Of a stretch of 25,897 bases of DNA, positions 5,213 through 12,671 are shown piece by piece (positions within the stretch are counted from its first letter, which is position 1; every line of letters begins with the position of its first letter). The position numbers and the translations under genes were made by a program. Below the pieces are notes generated by a model. It worked only from the letters and a program-made list of their open reading frames with translations. It ran no database searches and was not told the DNA's origin. This DNA is from a virus. The stretch spans positions 1 through 25,897 of IMG/VR virus record IMGVR_UViG_3300046690_000156, one strand, 5' to 3'.

Positions 5213-5514
5213 TGGACGAGGTCACCGAGTACCAGAGCAGCGTGATGGAGGAACCGGACGGCACCATCGTCGTCCGGTTGCACCGTCGCACCATCGAGTA
5301 CGGGCAGGTGATGCCGTTCGTGGAGATCGGGACGCGGATCTTCACCCCGGACGACTTCAAGCGGGATCTCAGCGTGGGACCGGGGAGCGAACCCGCCCGG
5401 CAGAACTGCATCACCGCAGCGCAGCGCTGGGCGGACCGGCGCATGGCCGTGCTCACCCGGACCGGCCTGTACTGCACCATCTCGATCCAACCGGTGCGGG
5501 AGGTGGACAACTGA
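5212..5514 (+). CDS. Hypothetical protein (100 aa)
   Basis: ATG 5212 overlaps the previous stop in TGATG, with GGGGAGGAC directly upstream. The 100-residue product has a beta-rich N-terminal half (GTIVVRLHRRTIEYGQVMPF) followed by FTPDDFKRDLS and a helix with NCITAAQRWADRRMAV. The DNA for DDFKRDL is identical over 23 bases to part of the 2005-2868 gene, although the remaining proteins look unrelated. No known domain is visible. Its stop overlaps the next ATG. Confidence 0.78.
   Translation: MDEVTEYQSSVMEEPDGTIVVRLHRRTIEYGQVMPFVEIGTRIFTPDDFKRDLSVGPGSEPARQNCITAAQRWADRRMAVLTRTGLYCTISIQPVREVDN
5349..5371 (+). repeat. 23-bp exact direct repeat, copy B
   Basis: Identical to 2577-2599, 2.8 kb away. 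The shared frame (DDFKRDL) suggests either a short exchange between genes or a shared protein-binding peptide. Confidence 0.85.
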
Positions 5515-5684
5515 TGCCTGACTGGAAGCCGGGCTATGCGGTGACGTGCCCGGCGTGCAACGCACGGATCGGGGAGCCCTGCACCGCACCGACCAACACG
5601 GGACGCCGACCGGTGTCCTGGACGCACCTGGCCCGCGACGACGCGGCCAGGTTGATCTTCAAGAAGGGAGTGGACGAGTCATGA
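5514..5684 (+). CDS. Small phage zinc-finger protein (56 aa)
   Basis: ATG 5514 overlaps the preceding stop (TGATG). The product has the spacing VTCPACNARIGEPC followed by TGRRPVSWTHLAR, matching the widespread small zinc-finger pattern CxxC-x2-x-x-G-x2-C...H seen in actinobacterial phages and their hosts, here with Asn-Ala-Arg-Ile-Gly between ligands. The three Cys and the His in WTHLAR are probable zinc ligands. These proteins are thought to bind nucleic acid, though few have been studied. The stop overlaps the ATG at 5681. Confidence 0.8.
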   Translation: MPDWKPGYAVTCPACNARIGEPCTAPTNTGRRPVSWTHLARDDAARLIFKKGVDES

Positions 5685-6604
5685 TCGGAACGACCACGGT
5701 GACAGTGTCATCGCTGGAGGAGAAAGTCCTGGAGTGGACGATTGAGCAGGTCCGCATCCTCATCGGGATCGACGCGCCGTTCGATCTGGTCGGCATCGAC
5801 CGGGGGGACCAACTCACGGACGAGCAGATCGCCGCGTACATCGCGGACGACTACGAGACGCTGGACGACAGCATGGACGACTGGCTGTCCGACGTGCGCC
5901 GGGACGCAGCAATCGAGGCGCTGCAAGAGGAACTGGCCACCGTCAAACGCTACGGCGGGGACAGGCTGGTCGAACACCTGATCAGCACCGGAGCCATCCA
6001 CCAGTACACCGAGGAGGAGAACGAGGCCGTCAAGATCCTCATGCGACTGGAGTGGGACGACATCGACAGCGACCAAGAGCTGGTGATGCTGATCGAGGAG
6101 CACGACGAGTCCGATGTGATTAAAGATCTGGCAGGCAACACGAACAGCAAGCTGTTCCGGACGACGCTGATCGACGGCGAGTCGGGCTGGAGCCAGGACG
6201 AGGAGGGCATCGAGGAGATCGCCACGGCACTGGTCGAGTTGTGCCGGGGGACGCTGACCATCTCCACCGCGACGGACATCGCGCGTGACCTGACGCAGAG
6301 CTGGGACACGTTGCACGAGGGCATCGACCTGGACGTGGTCTGGTACGGCGACGTGGAGACCGCCTACCAGGGCAACCTGCACGGGCTGGAGTTCAACCGC
6401 CCGTGGCTGCTGATGATCGACCGCTGGAACGGTGCCGGGGAGACGATCCGCACCGAGCAGGGAGTCCATCTGTTCACCACGCCGGGCGAGGTCACGCGCC
6501 TGGACGCCAAGAGCACCGGCTACAACTGGCAGACGATCGCCGGGAGCGTCGAGTCCACGTACTCGCCCGAGTACGTGGCCCCAATCACGAAGGAGGAGGC
6601 ATGA
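5681..6604 (+). CDS. Large acidic hypothetical protein (307 aa)
   Basis: Start ATG 5681 overlaps the previous stop (ATGA) and has GAAGGGAG upstream. The 307-residue product is strongly acidic, with helical runs such as DDYETLDDSMDDWLSD and a C-terminal beta-rich part (VHLFTTPGEVTRLDAKSTGYNW). There is one cysteine, and no membrane segment or catalytic signature. Like the 2005 protein it is a large acidic early product of unknown role. Its stop overlaps the next ATG at 6601. Confidence 0.82.
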   Translation: MIGTTTVTVSSLEEKVLEWTIEQVRILIGIDAPFDLVGIDRGDQLTDEQIAAYIADDYETLDDSMDDWLSDVRRDAAIEALQEELATVKRYGGDRLVEHLISTGAIHQYTEEENEAVKILMRLEWDDIDSDQELVMLIEEHDESDVIKDLAGNTNSKLFRTTLIDGESGWSQDEEGIEEIATALVELCRGTLTISTATDIARDLTQSWDTLHEGIDLDVVWYGDVETAYQGNLHGLEFNRPWLLMIDRWNGAGETIRTEQGVHLFTTPGEVTRLDAKSTGYNWQTIAGSVESTYSPEYVAPITKEEA

Positions 6605-6894
6605 CGGACACCGAGCGCAGCGAAGCGAGTCAGGAGTGCTACGACCGTGGCGTCACGGACGGCCACGTCTGGTACGCCACCGACCGGCAACCGCCGACGC
6701 CGAGCAACGAGGACTTGCAGACGTGGGCGGGGATCGAGGAGCCGTACGCCGACCCGGCCGAGCACTTCGGAGTGATCGACCCGAAGGTGCTGGACGCACA
6801 CGACACCATGCTCACCACGCTGTTCAACGCCTACGAGGACGGGCTGATCCAAGGACTCAAGGACGCTGCGGACAAGGCCGCAGCTCAGCACTGA
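6601..6894 (+). CDS. Hypothetical protein (97 aa)
   Basis: ATG 6601 overlaps the preceding stop, with GGAGGAGGC just before it. The product begins MTDTERSEASQECYDRGV and has an acidic middle and a helical C-terminal end (LFNAYEDGLIQGLKDAADKA). No domain is recognised. It ends this tightly coupled block; a 30-base gap with AACAGGAGCCA leads into the DUF2786 gene. Confidence 0.75.
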   Translation: MTDTERSEASQECYDRGVTDGHVWYATDRQPPTPSNEDLQTWAGIEEPYADPAEHFGVIDPKVLDAHDTMLTTLFNAYEDGLIQGLKDAADKAAAQH

Positions 6895-6924
6895 CCACCG
6901 CACCACGACAAACAGGAGCCAATC

Positions 6925-7758
6925 ATGACCATTCCCACCGACAGCAAGCTGGAGAAGATCGCCAAGCTGCTCCGCATGGCGGAGCGCAGCAAGAACATGG
7001 ACGAGTCCGCCGCGTTCATGGCCAAGGCGCAGGAGCTGGCCAGCGAGCACAGCATCGACTTGACGCTGGCCCGGCAGCACGCCGCGAAGGACGAGAAGGC
7101 ACCCGCCCGTATCCCCGAGGTCCGCAACATCCGGCTGGGCAAGGCCGGGACGAAGGGGCTGTTCACCCTCGTCACCCTGATGACGGGAATCGCCAACGCC
7201 AACGACGTGCGGTGCAACATCGCGCACGACAGCACGTACCTGATCTGCTTCGGGTTCTCGGAGGATCTGGACATGTGCGAGCGCTTCCTGGAGTTCCTGT
7301 TGCCGCAGATGCAGCGGGACTGGCTGGTCTACAAGCGGTCCGACCAGTACGTGACCGACCAGTACAGCAGGCAGGACCGCTGGAGCTGGAGCAATTCCTG
7401 GGACCGCAAGCCGGTCTCGGGCCTGACGTTGCGGCTGTCGTTCCAAGAGGGCTGGGCCAACACGATCTCCCGGAGGATGCGCGCCGCCGCACTGGACAAG
7501 CGGATGGAGCGGATCGCCGCCGACACCCCCGCCCCCAACACCTCATCGAGCACCGAGCTGGCCATCCGGAACAAGGAGCTGGAGGTGGCCGACTTCTACA
7601 AGCGCCGGAGCAACGCACGGGGCATCTACCGGGGCGGGGCCAGCTTCTCCTCGCACAGCGGCGCGTACGGCAGCGGACGCAGCGCCGCCGAGAAGGCGCG
7701 TCTCGGAGGGGAGCGCGCCATCTCCTCCACCTCACACAACAAGGGAGCCATCCGATGA
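6925..7758 (+). CDS. DUF2786-domain protein (277 aa)
   Basis: The N-terminal 45 residues match DUF2786: KLEKIAKLLRMAE followed by AAFMAKAQELASEHSID. The rest is a mixed alpha/beta region with WLVYKRSDQYVTDQYS and a Ser/Gly/Arg-rich C-terminal tail. ATG 6925 is preceded by AACAGGAGCCAATC. DUF2786 proteins occur widely in actinobacteria and their phages, and their biochemical role is not established. The gene overlaps the next one, a probable metallohydrolase, by four bases; this pairing suggests a shared function. Confidence 0.88.
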   Translation: MTIPTDSKLEKIAKLLRMAERSKNMDESAAFMAKAQELASEHSIDLTLARQHAAKDEKAPARIPEVRNIRLGKAGTKGLFTLVTLMTGIANANDVRCNIAHDSTYLICFGFSEDLDMCERFLEFLLPQMQRDWLVYKRSDQYVTDQYSRQDRWSWSNSWDRKPVSGLTLRLSFQEGWANTISRRMRAAALDKRMERIAADTPAPNTSSSTELAIRNKELEVADFYKRRSNARGIYRGGASFSSHSGAYGSGRSAAEKARLGGERAISSTSHNKGAIR

Positions 7759-8261
7759 CCACCGCCAAGAGCCTTGACCCGGACCAGCAGCGGGTCTATG
7801 ACGCGGAGCACCAGTTGCAGGACGTGCTGGACCGCTACCCCGGCAGCGTCAGGCTGGCCGGGAGCACCATCACCGTGCCGGTGGAGCGGAAGTTCGGGGA
7901 CACGGCCAGCATCCAGCGGTACGTGAACCACGTGGCCGAGTTCCTGACCACCGAGGGCATGGTCGGGCCACGTGCCCTGCGGGGGACGCCGATCGTGGTC
8001 ATGAACCGGGCCACCAGCAAGGCCACCTACTCGTGGAGCACCAACCAGATCCGCATCCCAGACCGTTCCATCGGCAGGTCGCTGACCCGTTGGGCCATGC
8101 GGGAGACGGTGGTGCTGCACGAGATCGCCCACTGGCTGACCCCTCACGGGGCCAGTCACGGGACGGAGTTCCAGTCGGCGTTCATGTGGCTGCTGGACCA
8201 CGTCGTGGCACCGGAGGCCGGGTTCGTGTTCCGGTTCTTCCTTGCCCAAGCTGTCAGATAG
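7755..8261 (+). CDS. Zinc metallohydrolase-like protein (TIGR04338-like)
   Basis: The motif VVLHEIAHWLTPHGASHG (from about residue 118) gives an HExxH zinc site with a downstream HG and TEFQ, matching the TIGR04338 group of small actinobacterial putative metallohydrolases. The protein is 168 aa, without signal peptide or membrane span, so it should act in the cytoplasm. The start ATG 7755 overlaps the DUF2786 stop and has AAGGGAGCCA upstream. No substrate is known. It is the second HExxH protein in the operon after the ArdC-like product. The family name is from motif recognition only. Confidence 0.82.
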   Translation: MTTAKSLDPDQQRVYDAEHQLQDVLDRYPGSVRLAGSTITVPVERKFGDTASIQRYVNHVAEFLTTEGMVGPRALRGTPIVVMNRATSKATYSWSTNQIRIPDRSIGRSLTRWAMRETVVLHEIAHWLTPHGASHGTEFQSAFMWLLDHVVAPEAGFVFRFFLAQAVR

Positions 8262-8313
8262 CTGTAACGTCCATCATCACGTCACGATCCATAACCAAGA
8301 ACAGGAGCCAATC

Positions 8314-8886
8314 GTGAACGCACAATCGCTGCTGCCCGGAAAGGATCAGCACGCGCCACGCACCATCACCGTCAGCACACCCCCACGCCCGGCCACCGAG
8401 AAGCAGGTGGCGCTGATCGCCAAGCTCCGCCAGGAGAAGGACGACACCGGCATGGGGCCGACGCCGCCCGACCTGGACGTGACCACCGCGTCCACCGCCA
8501 TCGAGTGGCTGCTCAAGCGGCCCGCCCGGCCGAGGCCCGAGGTCGTCCGACTGGCCGAGGGCAACTACGAGCTGGACGGCACCGTGTACCGGGTCACCAG
8601 CTCCAACGAGACCGGCAACACCTACGTCCTGATCCTCAACCTGGAGCCGGAGGCCGTGGTCAAGGGAGCCAAGATGATCTGGCTGCACGACCCGAGCCAG
8701 ATGACGTACCGCAGGCTGTGTGAGCTGAACCCGCCCGTCATCAGCGCGGAGCGCGCCGGTCAGATCGGACATTTGTTCGAGCGGTGCATCTTCTGCAACC
8801 GGCACCTCAGCCGGGACGAGTCGGTCAACGGTGGCTTCGGGCAGAAGTGCGCGGCCAACAACGGACTTGAGTGGGGGGTGTGCTGA
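8314..8886 (+). CDS. DUF6011-like zinc protein (190 aa)
   Basis: I place the start at GTG 8314, four bases after GAACAGGAGCCA, because an ATG at 8242 would lie inside the preceding gene. The N-terminal region has TEKQVALIAKLRQEKD followed by a helix ending in EWLLKRPA, a pattern common to DUF6011-type proteins. The C-terminal 30 residues carry CIFCNRHLS and a later GGFGQKCA, the zinc pattern of DUF6011. Role unknown. The gene ends WGVC with the dispersed motif copy at 8874, and its stop overlaps the next ATG. Confidence 0.85.
   Translation: MNAQSLLPGKDQHAPRTITVSTPPRPATEKQVALIAKLRQEKDDTGMGPTPPDLDVTTASTAIEWLLKRPARPRPEVVRLAEGNYELDGTVYRVTSSNETGNTYVLILNLEPEAVVKGAKMIWLHDPSQMTYRRLCELNPPVISAERAGQIGHLFERCIFCNRHLSRDESVNGGFGQKCAANNGLEWGVC
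8374..8384 (-). repeat. Dispersed motif copy 5
   Basis: Exact copy on the minus strand, 60 bases inside the DUF6011-like gene, read as Ser-Thr-Pro-Pro. Confidence 0.8.
8874..8884 (+). repeat. Dispersed motif copy 6, at a gene start
   Basis: Exact copy on the plus strand ending just before ATG 8886. Its G-run doubles as the ribosome site of the HTH-like gene, so binding here could control that gene's translation or transcription. Confidence 0.8.
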
Positions 8887-9452
8887 TGGCTACGACACCG
8901 AAGGGCCGGGCCTGGCCACGGGGCCAGGAGGCGCGGATCTACCTGCGTCTGCCGGTCTGGAGCGCGATGGGGGCGCAGCGTCTGGCCCACCTACTGAACA
9001 TCAACATCGCCTCCGCCACCCGGATGCTGGGCGGGGCACCGGTCAGCGACAAGACGGTGGCCAGGGCGCTGATCCTGCGCAACGACAAGCTGTTCGGAGA
9101 TCTGTTCGAGATTCGTCTGGATGACCCTGACCTGATCGGTGTCAGGAGCCCGACCTTCTACCCGTTGAGCTATGTGGATGCGGTAGCGGATGGGATGCAA
9201 CCGAGCGAGGAGACGGACTTCGCGCTCGGGGTGTCCGGGTTGCACGTCACGATCTACCGGGGTCAGGAGCCGGTGATGACGCACACCCCGGACGGGACGA
9301 TCTACATCCACCCCGGAGGCCGGTCCGATGTCGGGCTGCATGAGGTGATCCGGAGGCGGTTCGGTCTGGAACCGGCCGACTATCCCGTGAGCGGAGTGTT
9401 CGCGGAGATCTCCGTGGCACGGACCAAGATGGCCAAGGAAGGCATGTCATGA
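8886..9452 (+). CDS. HTH-like probable DNA-binding protein (188 aa)
   Basis: ATG 8886 overlaps the previous stop (TGATG) with GGGGGG seven bases upstream. Residues about 29-60 (GAQRLAHLLNINIASATRML then GGAPVSDKTVARALI) resemble a phage-repressor type helix-turn-helix with the two-helix spacing and a Gly turn. The C-terminal part is beta-rich (LHVTIYRGQEPVMTHTPDGT). It could be a transcription regulator, but a repressor role is not shown, and no immunity genes are visible here. A motif copy sits on its own start, making it a candidate binder of the dispersed motif. That link is inference. Confidence 0.7.
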   Translation: MATTPKGRAWPRGQEARIYLRLPVWSAMGAQRLAHLLNINIASATRMLGGAPVSDKTVARALILRNDKLFGDLFEIRLDDPDLIGVRSPTFYPLSYVDAVADGMQPSEETDFALGVSGLHVTIYRGQEPVMTHTPDGTIYIHPGGRSDVGLHEVIRRRFGLEPADYPVSGVFAEISVARTKMAKEGMS

Positions 9453-9745
9453 GCTTGATCACCATCGACCCGGAGCGGCTGTTCACCACCGCCGACTTCG
9501 CCCGGATCACCGGAGTGCAACCACAGTCGGCACGGTCCTGGGTGCGGCGGCATTGGAACGAGCTGCCACCCCCGGTGTTCACGCTCGCACTGGGTGGCGG
9601 GAAGTTCGTCTACGTCTGGACCGAGGACGACGGTAAGACCGTCATCAACGCCTACAAGCTTGCGAAGGAGCAATGGCCGGTCGCCAAGTGGACGGCCAAC
9701 AACAACGGGGGAAACCTCAACCCGAGAACAGGAGCCAGCACATGA
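9449..9745 (+). CDS. Winged-helix/MerR-like DNA-binding protein (98 aa)
   Basis: ATG 9449 overlaps the preceding stop (ATGA). Residues about 11-40 (LFTTADFARITGVQPQSARS then WVRRHW) look like the helix-turn-helix of MerR/excisionase-type proteins, followed by a beta-hairpin wing (GGGKFVYVW). Excisionases and small regulators have this size. No integrase is present in the window, so I do not call it Xis. The stop overlaps ATG 9742. Confidence 0.65.
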   Translation: MSLITIDPERLFTTADFARITGVQPQSARSWVRRHWNELPPPVFTLALGGGKFVYVWTEDDGKTVINAYKLAKEQWPVAKWTANNNGGNLNPRTGAST

Positions 9746-9939
9746 AGGTCCGCATCACCCTGACGCTCGACGTGGAGCCCGATAAGTACCAAGTCCAGGA
9801 CTGGGTATGGAGCAAGAAGCCGTCTCAACTGATCGTCAGGGAGTCGATCAAGGGTGACCTGATCACCTCCATCTCGGACGCCATCGACACTCCGGAGAAC
9901 CGGGACTACTTCGGCATCCAGCACATCCAGTTCCTTTGA
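9742..9939 (+). CDS. Small hypothetical protein (65 aa)
   Basis: ATG 9742 overlaps the previous stop and follows GAACAGGAGCCA. The product starts with a beta-strand (MKVRITLTLDVEPDKY) and has a helix around IKGDLITSISDAID. It contains no cysteines. The strand-helix-strand layout resembles short ferredoxin-like phage proteins but no function can be given. Its stop shares a base with ATG 9939. Confidence 0.72.
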   Translation: MKVRITLTLDVEPDKYQVQDWVWSKKPSQLIVRESIKGDLITSISDAIDTPENRDYFGIQHIQFL

Positions 9940-10265
9940 TGACCCCGGCCATCAAGGTCCACGTGCAGAACACCGGAGTCAGGACGGCGTGCGGGATCAA
10001 GGTATTTCCGCATGACTGGCCGACTCGATTGGTTCTCAAGGCGCAGGCTCTCAGCGAACTCAAGCTCGATGCTGTGACGTGCAAGATCTGCCTGTCCAGT
10101 ACTGCGTACCGCTGGGCCAAGCTGGAGGAGCAGGAGCAGAAGCAAGCAGTGATCGACAACAAGGCTCAGCAATGGCTGGAGCTGCAACACAGTTCCCACT
10201 GGTACATCGGTGACGCCACCGAGGCCGAATGGGCTGCGGCATACGCCGCAACCACCGACAAGTAG
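9939..10265 (+). CDS. Small zinc-binding-like protein (108 aa)
   Basis: I choose ATG 9939 (TGATG overlap) over the adjacent TTG. The pattern HVQNTGVRTACGIKV followed by AVTCKICLSSTAYRW gives three Cys and a His in an arrangement (H...CG...TCxxC) common in small actinophage proteins and likely to bind zinc. The C-terminal half is a charged helix (KLEEQEQKQAVIDNKAQQW). Role unknown. It precedes the SF2 helicase by 17 bases. Confidence 0.75.
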   Translation: MTPAIKVHVQNTGVRTACGIKVFPHDWPTRLVLKAQALSELKLDAVTCKICLSSTAYRWAKLEEQEQKQAVIDNKAQQWLELQHSSHWYIGDATEAEWAAAYAATTDK

Positions 10266-10282
10266 AACAGGAGCGCACCCCC

Positions 10283-11788
10283 ATGAGGCAGCTCACACTG
10301 CGCCCGGACCAACGGGCGGACGTGGCACGGTTCCTCTCGGAGCCGACGAAGGCAGGACTCAACGCCACCGTGGTCGGTGGCGGCAAGACGGCCACCGCCG
10401 TGCAGGCCGTGATCGAGGTGGCCACCGCAGCGAAGCGCGGACTGGTCGTCCTGATCGTCGCGCCGCTCAACACTCAGGACGGCTGGGATCGGACGATCAA
10501 GATGCTCGCCGGTCCGGATCAGCACCTCAAGTTCGTCACCTCCAGCAAGCCGGAGAACATCATCGGTCTGCGTGAGGGCATCCCCGGCTGGTACTTCGGG
10601 GGCTGGGAGTTCCTGCGTCAGTTCTCCCTTGACGCCTGCCCGATCGACTTCCTGATTGGTGACGAGATCCACCGGGCACAGAACAGGAAGTCCGATAGCT
10701 TCCTCATGTTCAGCTATGCGGCCAATGCCGTTGCGAGGCGTGGCGGGTGGCGGATGACCCTGTCCGCCACGCCGTACGGGAACCGCCCGGCCGGAGCGTT
10801 CGGTGTGGCGCACTCGCTGTGGCCGGATCGGAAGGATCTCAAGTTCCACGCCTTCTGGCCGTTCGTGGAGAACTACGTCGGCAAGGTCTACAACCAGTAC
10901 GGCGGGGTGTACGAGCCTTCCAAGTCGGAGCGGCTGCCGGGCGGGATCGCCCGCGCCATGCCGTGCTACTGGAGGCACGAGCAGGACTTCGCGTGCTGTG
11001 AGTACCACCCGCGTGGCATCCAGGAGGATCTGCCACGCCGGGTCACGCACCAGATCGGCGTCGATCTGTCGGCCACTCAGCGCAAGATCTACGACGAGCT
11101 GGAGCGGCGGATGTTCGCGTGGGTGGAGGAGCACGACACCCCGATCCAGACGCACGGCTACCCGCTGGTGCTCGGCACCCGGCTGCGTCAGGTCTGCCTG
11201 GCCGTGCCGACGCCGGAGATGGTGCGGTTGCTCAAGTCCAACCCGGACGGGACGCAGGACGAGTCGGAGGTGATGAAGCTCCGGTTCGCGGACGGCTGCA
11301 CGTCCACCAAGATCGACGCGGTGATGGACATCATGGCCGACGTGCCCGAGGGGGAGCGCGTCCTGATCCTGACGCACTCTGCGGGGATCATCCCCGCCAT
11401 CGTGGCGCGGCTGGCCAAGGCCAAGGTCCGGGCCGAGGGCTGGTACGGCGCGGTCAACGCCACCAACCGCCAGCGGATCAAGGACAGCTTCATCCAGCAC
11501 GCACCTCAGAACGGCGGGGATGGAAGCGGGGTGCAGGTGATCGTCGCTCAGATCGGGGCCATCGGTGAGGGTGTCGATGGTCTCCAGTGGGCGTGTTCGA
11601 CAGAGATCTGGTTCAGCCTTACGAATAACGGGGTTCTCAATACCCAAGCGGCGGGCCGACTGGTACGAGATGGACAAACGCGGGCAGTGAACTCGTATTC
11701 ATTAGAGGCTCGGGACACTATTGAGATCGACCAGCTTGATTCACTCAATGCGCAAACTGTTCACATGACGACGGCACTGAGGGGGTGA
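10283..11788 (+). CDS. Superfamily 2 (DEAD/DEAH-type) helicase (501 aa)
   Basis: The start ATG 10283 is preceded by GAACAGGAGCG. Motifs are in order: LTLRPDQRADV near the N-terminus, Walker A VVGGGKTATA (about residues 29-38), DEIH (about 127-130), LSATPYG (about 160-166) and motif VI QAAGRLVRDGQ (about 455-465). This is a complete two-domain SF2 ATPase of the Snf2/RAD3-like phage type that would use ATP to translocate on DNA during replication, recombination or host-DNA handling. The 3-prime end of the gene is visibly lower in GC, next to the HNH gene. A one-mismatch motif copy (10272-10282) covers its ribosome site. Confidence 0.92.
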   Translation: MRQLTLRPDQRADVARFLSEPTKAGLNATVVGGGKTATAVQAVIEVATAAKRGLVVLIVAPLNTQDGWDRTIKMLAGPDQHLKFVTSSKPENIIGLREGIPGWYFGGWEFLRQFSLDACPIDFLIGDEIHRAQNRKSDSFLMFSYAANAVARRGGWRMTLSATPYGNRPAGAFGVAHSLWPDRKDLKFHAFWPFVENYVGKVYNQYGGVYEPSKSERLPGGIARAMPCYWRHEQDFACCEYHPRGIQEDLPRRVTHQIGVDLSATQRKIYDELERRMFAWVEEHDTPIQTHGYPLVLGTRLRQVCLAVPTPEMVRLLKSNPDGTQDESEVMKLRFADGCTSTKIDAVMDIMADVPEGERVLILTHSAGIIPAIVARLAKAKVRAEGWYGAVNATNRQRIKDSFIQHAPQNGGDGSGVQVIVAQIGAIGEGVDGLQWACSTEIWFSLTNNGVLNTQAAGRLVRDGQTRAVNSYSLEARDTIEIDQLDSLNAQTVHMTTALRG

Positions 11789-11789
11789 C

Positions 11790-12293
11790 ATGGACAACGA
11801 CCTACTAGAACAACTGTTCTGGCCACACGTTGACATCCAAGGTCCAGGTCGATGCTGGCCGTGGGTTGGTCCAACCAACCAGGAACGTAAAGGACAGAGA
11901 CGAGGCGTGCTTTGGATCGTAGGGCATGAGCGCGCTATCTACGCACCTCGTGTTCGACTGATGCTGGCGGGATACACGTTGGGACGCTGGGACTTTGCGT
12001 GCCATACCTGCGACAACCCACTGTGCGTCAACCTCGAACACCTCTACGTTGGATCGCCGCAATCCAACCGAGATGACGCTAAGGCACGGGGTCGGCTGAA
12101 CTCCAAGGATGGCCATCCGCCATTCAAACTGACTGTCGAACAGGTGCTGTATATCCGTGAGGAATGTGCCAAGGGAATACGTGGTACGCAGGCCCGTCTA
12201 GCTAGGGAGCTGGGCGTCACCCCATCCATGATCACTATGATCAAACAAAGGAAAGCCAGAACAACACTCTGGTCTGAACAGGAGCCAGCATAA
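11790..12293 (+). CDS. HNH homing endonuclease-like protein (167 aa)
   Basis: The middle of the protein has CHTCDNPLCVNLEHLYVGSP followed by QSNRDDAKARGR, the typical HNH signature (His, Asn, His with paired Cys) of freestanding phage homing endonucleases. The C-terminal part has a helix-turn-helix (ARLARELGVTPSMITMIKQR) for site recognition. ATG 11790 follows GAGGGGGTGAC. Codon and base use is less GC-rich than in the neighbours, typical of a mobile endonuclease gene. It would cut genomes lacking it and spread with flanking DNA. It sits between the helicase and an unrelated hypothetical gene. Confidence 0.88.
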   Translation: MDNDLLEQLFWPHVDIQGPGRCWPWVGPTNQERKGQRRGVLWIVGHERAIYAPRVRLMLAGYTLGRWDFACHTCDNPLCVNLEHLYVGSPQSNRDDAKARGRLNSKDGHPPFKLTVEQVLYIREECAKGIRGTQARLARELGVTPSMITMIKQRKARTTLWSEQEPA

Positions 12294-12637
12294 TGGAATC
12301 AACATTCTCAGCGGACATCGCGGAGTACGCCGTCACGCGACTCGGTGAGCCGGTCGAGTTCATCACTATCGGAAACATGGGCTGGTGGGACAACGACGAC
12401 GACGGGACGGGCAAGGAGATCCCGGCCGAGAAGAAGGGTGTCGCCATGTCCTGGGAAGCCGCACGGGAGTACCTGGACTACAGGTACAGCACCGGATACG
12501 GCGGAGTGGATTGTCACGCCATCTACGCCTGGACCGCCAACCACGTCATCCTCGTGGTCCAGTACGACGGCAGCACCCGCCTGGTCTCGGTGCCCCGGAA
12601 CCCCACCAACGTGATGCCAGAGATACCGGGTGGCTGA
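12293..12637 (+). CDS. Hypothetical protein (114 aa)
   Basis: ATG 12293 overlaps the HNH stop (TAATG) and follows GAACAGGAGCCA. The product has an acidic Trp/Asp patch (GWWDNDDDGTGKEI), a helix MSWEAAREYLDYRYS and a beta-rich end (HVILVVQYDGSTRLVSVPRN). It has one Cys and no membrane span. No function is recognised; small proteins with the pattern W..A.EYLDY.YSTGYGG are, to my knowledge, common in actinophages. Confidence 0.75.
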   Translation: MESTFSADIAEYAVTRLGEPVEFITIGNMGWWDNDDDGTGKEIPAEKKGVAMSWEAAREYLDYRYSTGYGGVDCHAIYAWTANHVILVVQYDGSTRLVSVPRNPTNVMPEIPGG

Positions 12638-12671
12638 GATGGCCATCTACCAACCAAGACAGGAGCCAACC

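Noticed and set aside
6432-8261. 609-codon plus-strand frame containing the metallohydrolase
   Set aside because: Its first two thirds are the wrong frame of the 6601 and DUF2786 genes; the real start is ATG 7755, where HEIAH follows in a compact protein.
9281-9290. Weak motif-like sequences such as GCACACCCCG and the GGGGGTGCTG at 19076
   Set aside because: Two or more mismatches to GGGGGTGTGCT; such matches are expected by chance in this GC-rich DNA.
9449-9745. Excisionase (xis) assignment for the small HTH protein
   Set aside because: No integrase or attachment site is visible in the window, so only a general DNA-binding call is justified.
10166-11677. Long minus-strand open frame opposite the helicase
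   Set aside because: Antisense shadow of a GC-rich gene whose helicase motifs are intact; the product is Arg/His/Leu-biased with no recognisable domain.
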